Shown: one piece after another, positions 62,301 to 64,000 of the stretch
How positions within the stretch are numbered: the first letter of the stretch is position 1
Layout of the letters: each line of letters opens with the position of its first letter
Assembly: GCA_027622975.1 (NCBI GenBank)
Contig: JAQBVN010000003.1
Coordinates: 84,288-148,287, forward strand
Direction of reading: 5' to 3'
Length of the DNA stretch: 64,000 nucleotides
Source of the DNA: Bacteroidota bacterium
GTDB lineage: Bacteria > Bacteroidota > Bacteroidia > Flavobacteriales_D > Sanyastnellaceae
The notes under the pieces: generated by a model
Databases searched by the model: none
What the model was told of the DNA's origin: nothing
Seen by the model: the letters and a program-made list of their open reading frames with translations, nothing else
Position numbers and translations under genes: made by a program

Positions 62301-62621
62301 TCAGGCCGATTCCTTCACAAGGAGGTCGTGGACAACGTTGCCCTCGCCAAAGACCTCCATGCTTTCGCAGGCCTCCACCATCCGCTGGCGCGCTTCCATC
62401 AGCGTGGCATGCCCTTCAATCTCCGCATTCTCCAGCGCCTCGCGGCTGGGCCACTGCGCATACGCCCAGTAGGTTCCCCCTACCCACGTGTGCAGGCGCG
62501 ATCCGAGGCTCCCGCACTTGGCGTGGATTTCACGCGTCACGTCGGCCCACGCCGCTTCGAACGCCGCTTCTTGGCCTTTGATTACTTGAAAAACGTAGAG
62601 GATGGCGTGGGGCTTCTTCAT
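62301..62621 (-). CDS. ABM-fold monooxygenase-like protein
   Basis: A 106-residue dimeric alpha/beta-barrel type protein with the antibiotic-biosynthesis-monooxygenase pattern: ILYVFQVIKGQEAAFEAAWA, HTWVGGTYWAYAQWPSREAL. Such proteins oxidise quinols or bind small ligands; the actual role is unknown. A TACCTTTG box lies 18 bases upstream. Confidence 0.88.
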   Translation of the reverse strand: MKKPHAILYVFQVIKGQEAAFEAAWADVTREIHAKCGSLGSRLHTWVGGTYWAYAQWPSREALENAEIEGHATLMEARQRMVEACESMEVFGEGNVVHDLLVKESA

Positions 62622-62639
62622 GGTTCAAAGGGTTCTCGA

Positions 62640-62647
62640 CAAAGGTA
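62640..62647 (-). promoter_or_regulatory. -7 box of the ABM-fold gene
   Basis: TACCTTTG on the minus strand, 18 bases before the ATG at 62621. A second CCCTTTG lies only four bases before that ATG. Confidence 0.5.
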
Positions 62648-62754
62648 GGGTGCCGGATCAGCGCTAGACCATCGAACGGACGCAACATCCTCGGCGCAAC
62701 CAGTTGCAGAATGGCGTTGTTTTGCATGACGAGATGTCTCAATTGCCAAATCAC

Positions 62755-63789
62755 ATGATGGGTTCGCGAGAGCGCGGATGCCTGAGAGGTGCTCCAGTTC
62801 TGATCACGGGGGTGATGCTCTTGGTCTCATGTCACGGCCGAGACCCCGAACGAACACTCGCTGACGTAGTGCCTATTCCAGCACATTTTCCATCCGTATC
62901 ATTCCCTCCTGAGAACCCATGGAGCGAAGCTTCTTGGGAGTTGGGGCGACACCTGTTTTTTGACACACGCTTAAGCGAAGATGGTCAAGTGAGTTGCGCA
63001 ACATGCCACCAACCAGAGCGTGCATTTTCAGACACATCATCTGTGTCCCTTGGTGTCTTTGGCCGGGAGGGATTCCGAAACACCCCGACACTAGTCAACC
63101 TGGCTTGGCAGCCTCGTTTTCATCGCGAAGGTGGAATCTCTAGCCTTGAATCACAAGTTCTCGCTCCCATCCAAGAACCCCATGAATTCAATCACGACAT
63201 CAACCTCATCGCTGCTCAACTCTCCAAGGATCCTGACTACAAGGCATGGTCGGAGCAAGCCTTTCAGCGGGATCTAGACGCTTTTGCCATCACACGCGCC
63301 TTGGCGGCATTCGAGCGCTCTTTCATCAGCGGAAATTCTCCTTACGACCAATGGGTTTTGGGTAATGAACATGCCCTCAGTGACGCAGAACTTCGTGGCA
63401 TGACCTTGTTTGAAGACCACGGATGCAGCGGTTGTCATCAAGACCTATGGTTCACCGATTTCGAAACACACAACAACGGATTGTATTCGTCCTATGACGA
63501 CGTTGGGGCATATCGGTTGACTTTCGACTCCGCAGATGTGGGCGCATTCAAGACGCCGAGTCTGCGCAATTTGACATTCACAGCACCCTATATGTTTGAC
63601 GGTTCTCTCTCAACCTTGGCCGAGGTCATAGACCATTACAACCAAGGCGGCTCTGGTCATCCCAACCAAGATCCCCGGATTCAGCCACTCGGGTTGACCC
63701 CATCCGAACAGAACGAATTGATCCTCTTTTTGAAAGCGCTGAGCGATCCGTCTTACATCGAATGGGCCCAAGCTTTGGACCCTCGATAG
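62755..63789 (+). CDS. Di-haem cytochrome c peroxidase family lipoprotein
   Basis: A 344-residue exported protein with lipobox LMLLVSC-type VMLLVSCHG near residue 25 and two haem c sites, CATCH and CSGCH. The pattern LGRHLFFDTRLSEDGQVSC, RNTPTLVNLAWQPRFHREGG, and TPSLRNLTFTAPYMFDGSL is that of the CcpA/MauG family; it reduces hydrogen peroxide or oxidises a partner protein in the periplasm. The ATG chosen (or the next codon, also ATG) opens the signal peptide. It faces katG, another peroxide-removing gene. Confidence 0.92.
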   Translation: MMGSRERGCLRGAPVLITGVMLLVSCHGRDPERTLADVVPIPAHFPSVSFPPENPWSEASWELGRHLFFDTRLSEDGQVSCATCHQPERAFSDTSSVSLGVFGREGFRNTPTLVNLAWQPRFHREGGISSLESQVLAPIQEPHEFNHDINLIAAQLSKDPDYKAWSEQAFQRDLDAFAITRALAAFERSFISGNSPYDQWVLGNEHALSDAELRGMTLFEDHGCSGCHQDLWFTDFETHNNGLYSSYDDVGAYRLTFDSADVGAFKTPSLRNLTFTAPYMFDGSLSTLAEVIDHYNQGGSGHPNQDPRIQPLGLTPSEQNELILFLKALSDPSYIEWAQALDPR

Positions 63790-63838
63790 GGTTTCCTTCG
63801 CCAAGTCCTGCATCCCCCTCTTACCCTCGAGTGGGGAC

Positions 63839-63871
63839 AAAAAAACGCGCCGACCAAAACTGGCCGGCGCG
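63839..63871 (-). terminator. Intrinsic terminator of katG
   Basis: On the minus strand CGCGCCGGCC-AGTTTT-GGTCGGCGCG forms a ten-pair stem with one G-U pair, followed by seven T residues. It lies 29 bases after the katG stop. Confidence 0.93.
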
Positions 63872-63900
63872 CGAGGTTTCAATATGTCGTGCTTGAGGAA

Positions 63901-64000
<100 letters not shown>

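Overview
The window looks like a chromosomal segment of a free-living, probably marine member of the Bacteroidota, most likely Flavobacteriales-related (an inference from gene content, not from a marker-gene tree). The signs are a SusC/SusD pair, three TonB-dependent receptors in all, at least four proteins with type IX secretion (T9SS) C-terminal sorting domains, Bacteroidota-type promoter elements (TTG, 18-21 nt, TAnnTTTG), scarcely any Shine-Dalgarno sequences, and many ATGA or TGATG start/stop overlaps. Genes are tightly packed: no gene-free stretch exceeds about 250 bases. I found no tRNA, rRNA, CRISPR array, insertion sequence or prophage.

Left part (1-12.7 kb): housekeeping. MurQ and a conserved neighbour face an MnmD-like methyltransferase fused to a Nudix domain and a DUF2400 protein. 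Divergent from these are a BatA-like von Willebrand protein and a variant dihydroorotase. A six-gene leftward run (radC, a UDP-GlcNAc 2-epimerase, a deacetylase-like protein, a membrane protein, a HAD phosphatase, a DUF3467 protein) follows, then rpsT with a clear promoter and terminator, and a small lipoprotein.

Middle (12.7-32 kb): secreted and glycan-related genes. An FG-GAP/ASPIC protein, a GH13 amylase-like enzyme and an alpha/beta hydrolase end in the same dockerin-like calcium-loop module instead of a T9SS domain. A leftward set, sodium/solute symporter, anomeric sugar kinase fused to a nucleotidyltransferase, CutC and GH20 hexosaminidase, reads as a scavenging route for hexosamine-type sugars. 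A second operon (lamin-tail protein, TonB receptor, two-HKD phospholipase D protein) looks like a system for an extracellular phosphodiester substrate.

32-46 kb: a polysaccharide utilisation locus typical for laminarin or another beta-1,3-glucan. The leftward operon is GH3, a two-module glycan-binding T9SS protein, SusC, SusD, a PKD lipoprotein and GH16, followed by an orphan HPt protein and a YjbR protein. A divergent one-component propeller/LuxR-type regulator sits beside it, with an inverted repeat in the gap.

Right part (46-64 kb): patatin, PagL-like deacylase, CysQ, a secreted intradiol dioxygenase with a T9SS tail, ClpB, a metal- or siderophore-type TonB receptor, two SulP-type transporters, an isoaspartyl peptidase, a bestrophin, a di-haem peroxidase and, at the very edge, the last 32 codons of katG. 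ClpB to SulP (about 51.3-62.3 kb) is visibly more GC-rich than the rest. The most interesting items are the dockerin-like C-terminal module, the kinase-nucleotidyltransferase fusion and its operon, the MnmD-Nudix fusion, the lamin-tail/TonB/PLD operon, and a repeated promoter box exactly four bases before start codons that suggests leaderless mRNAs.
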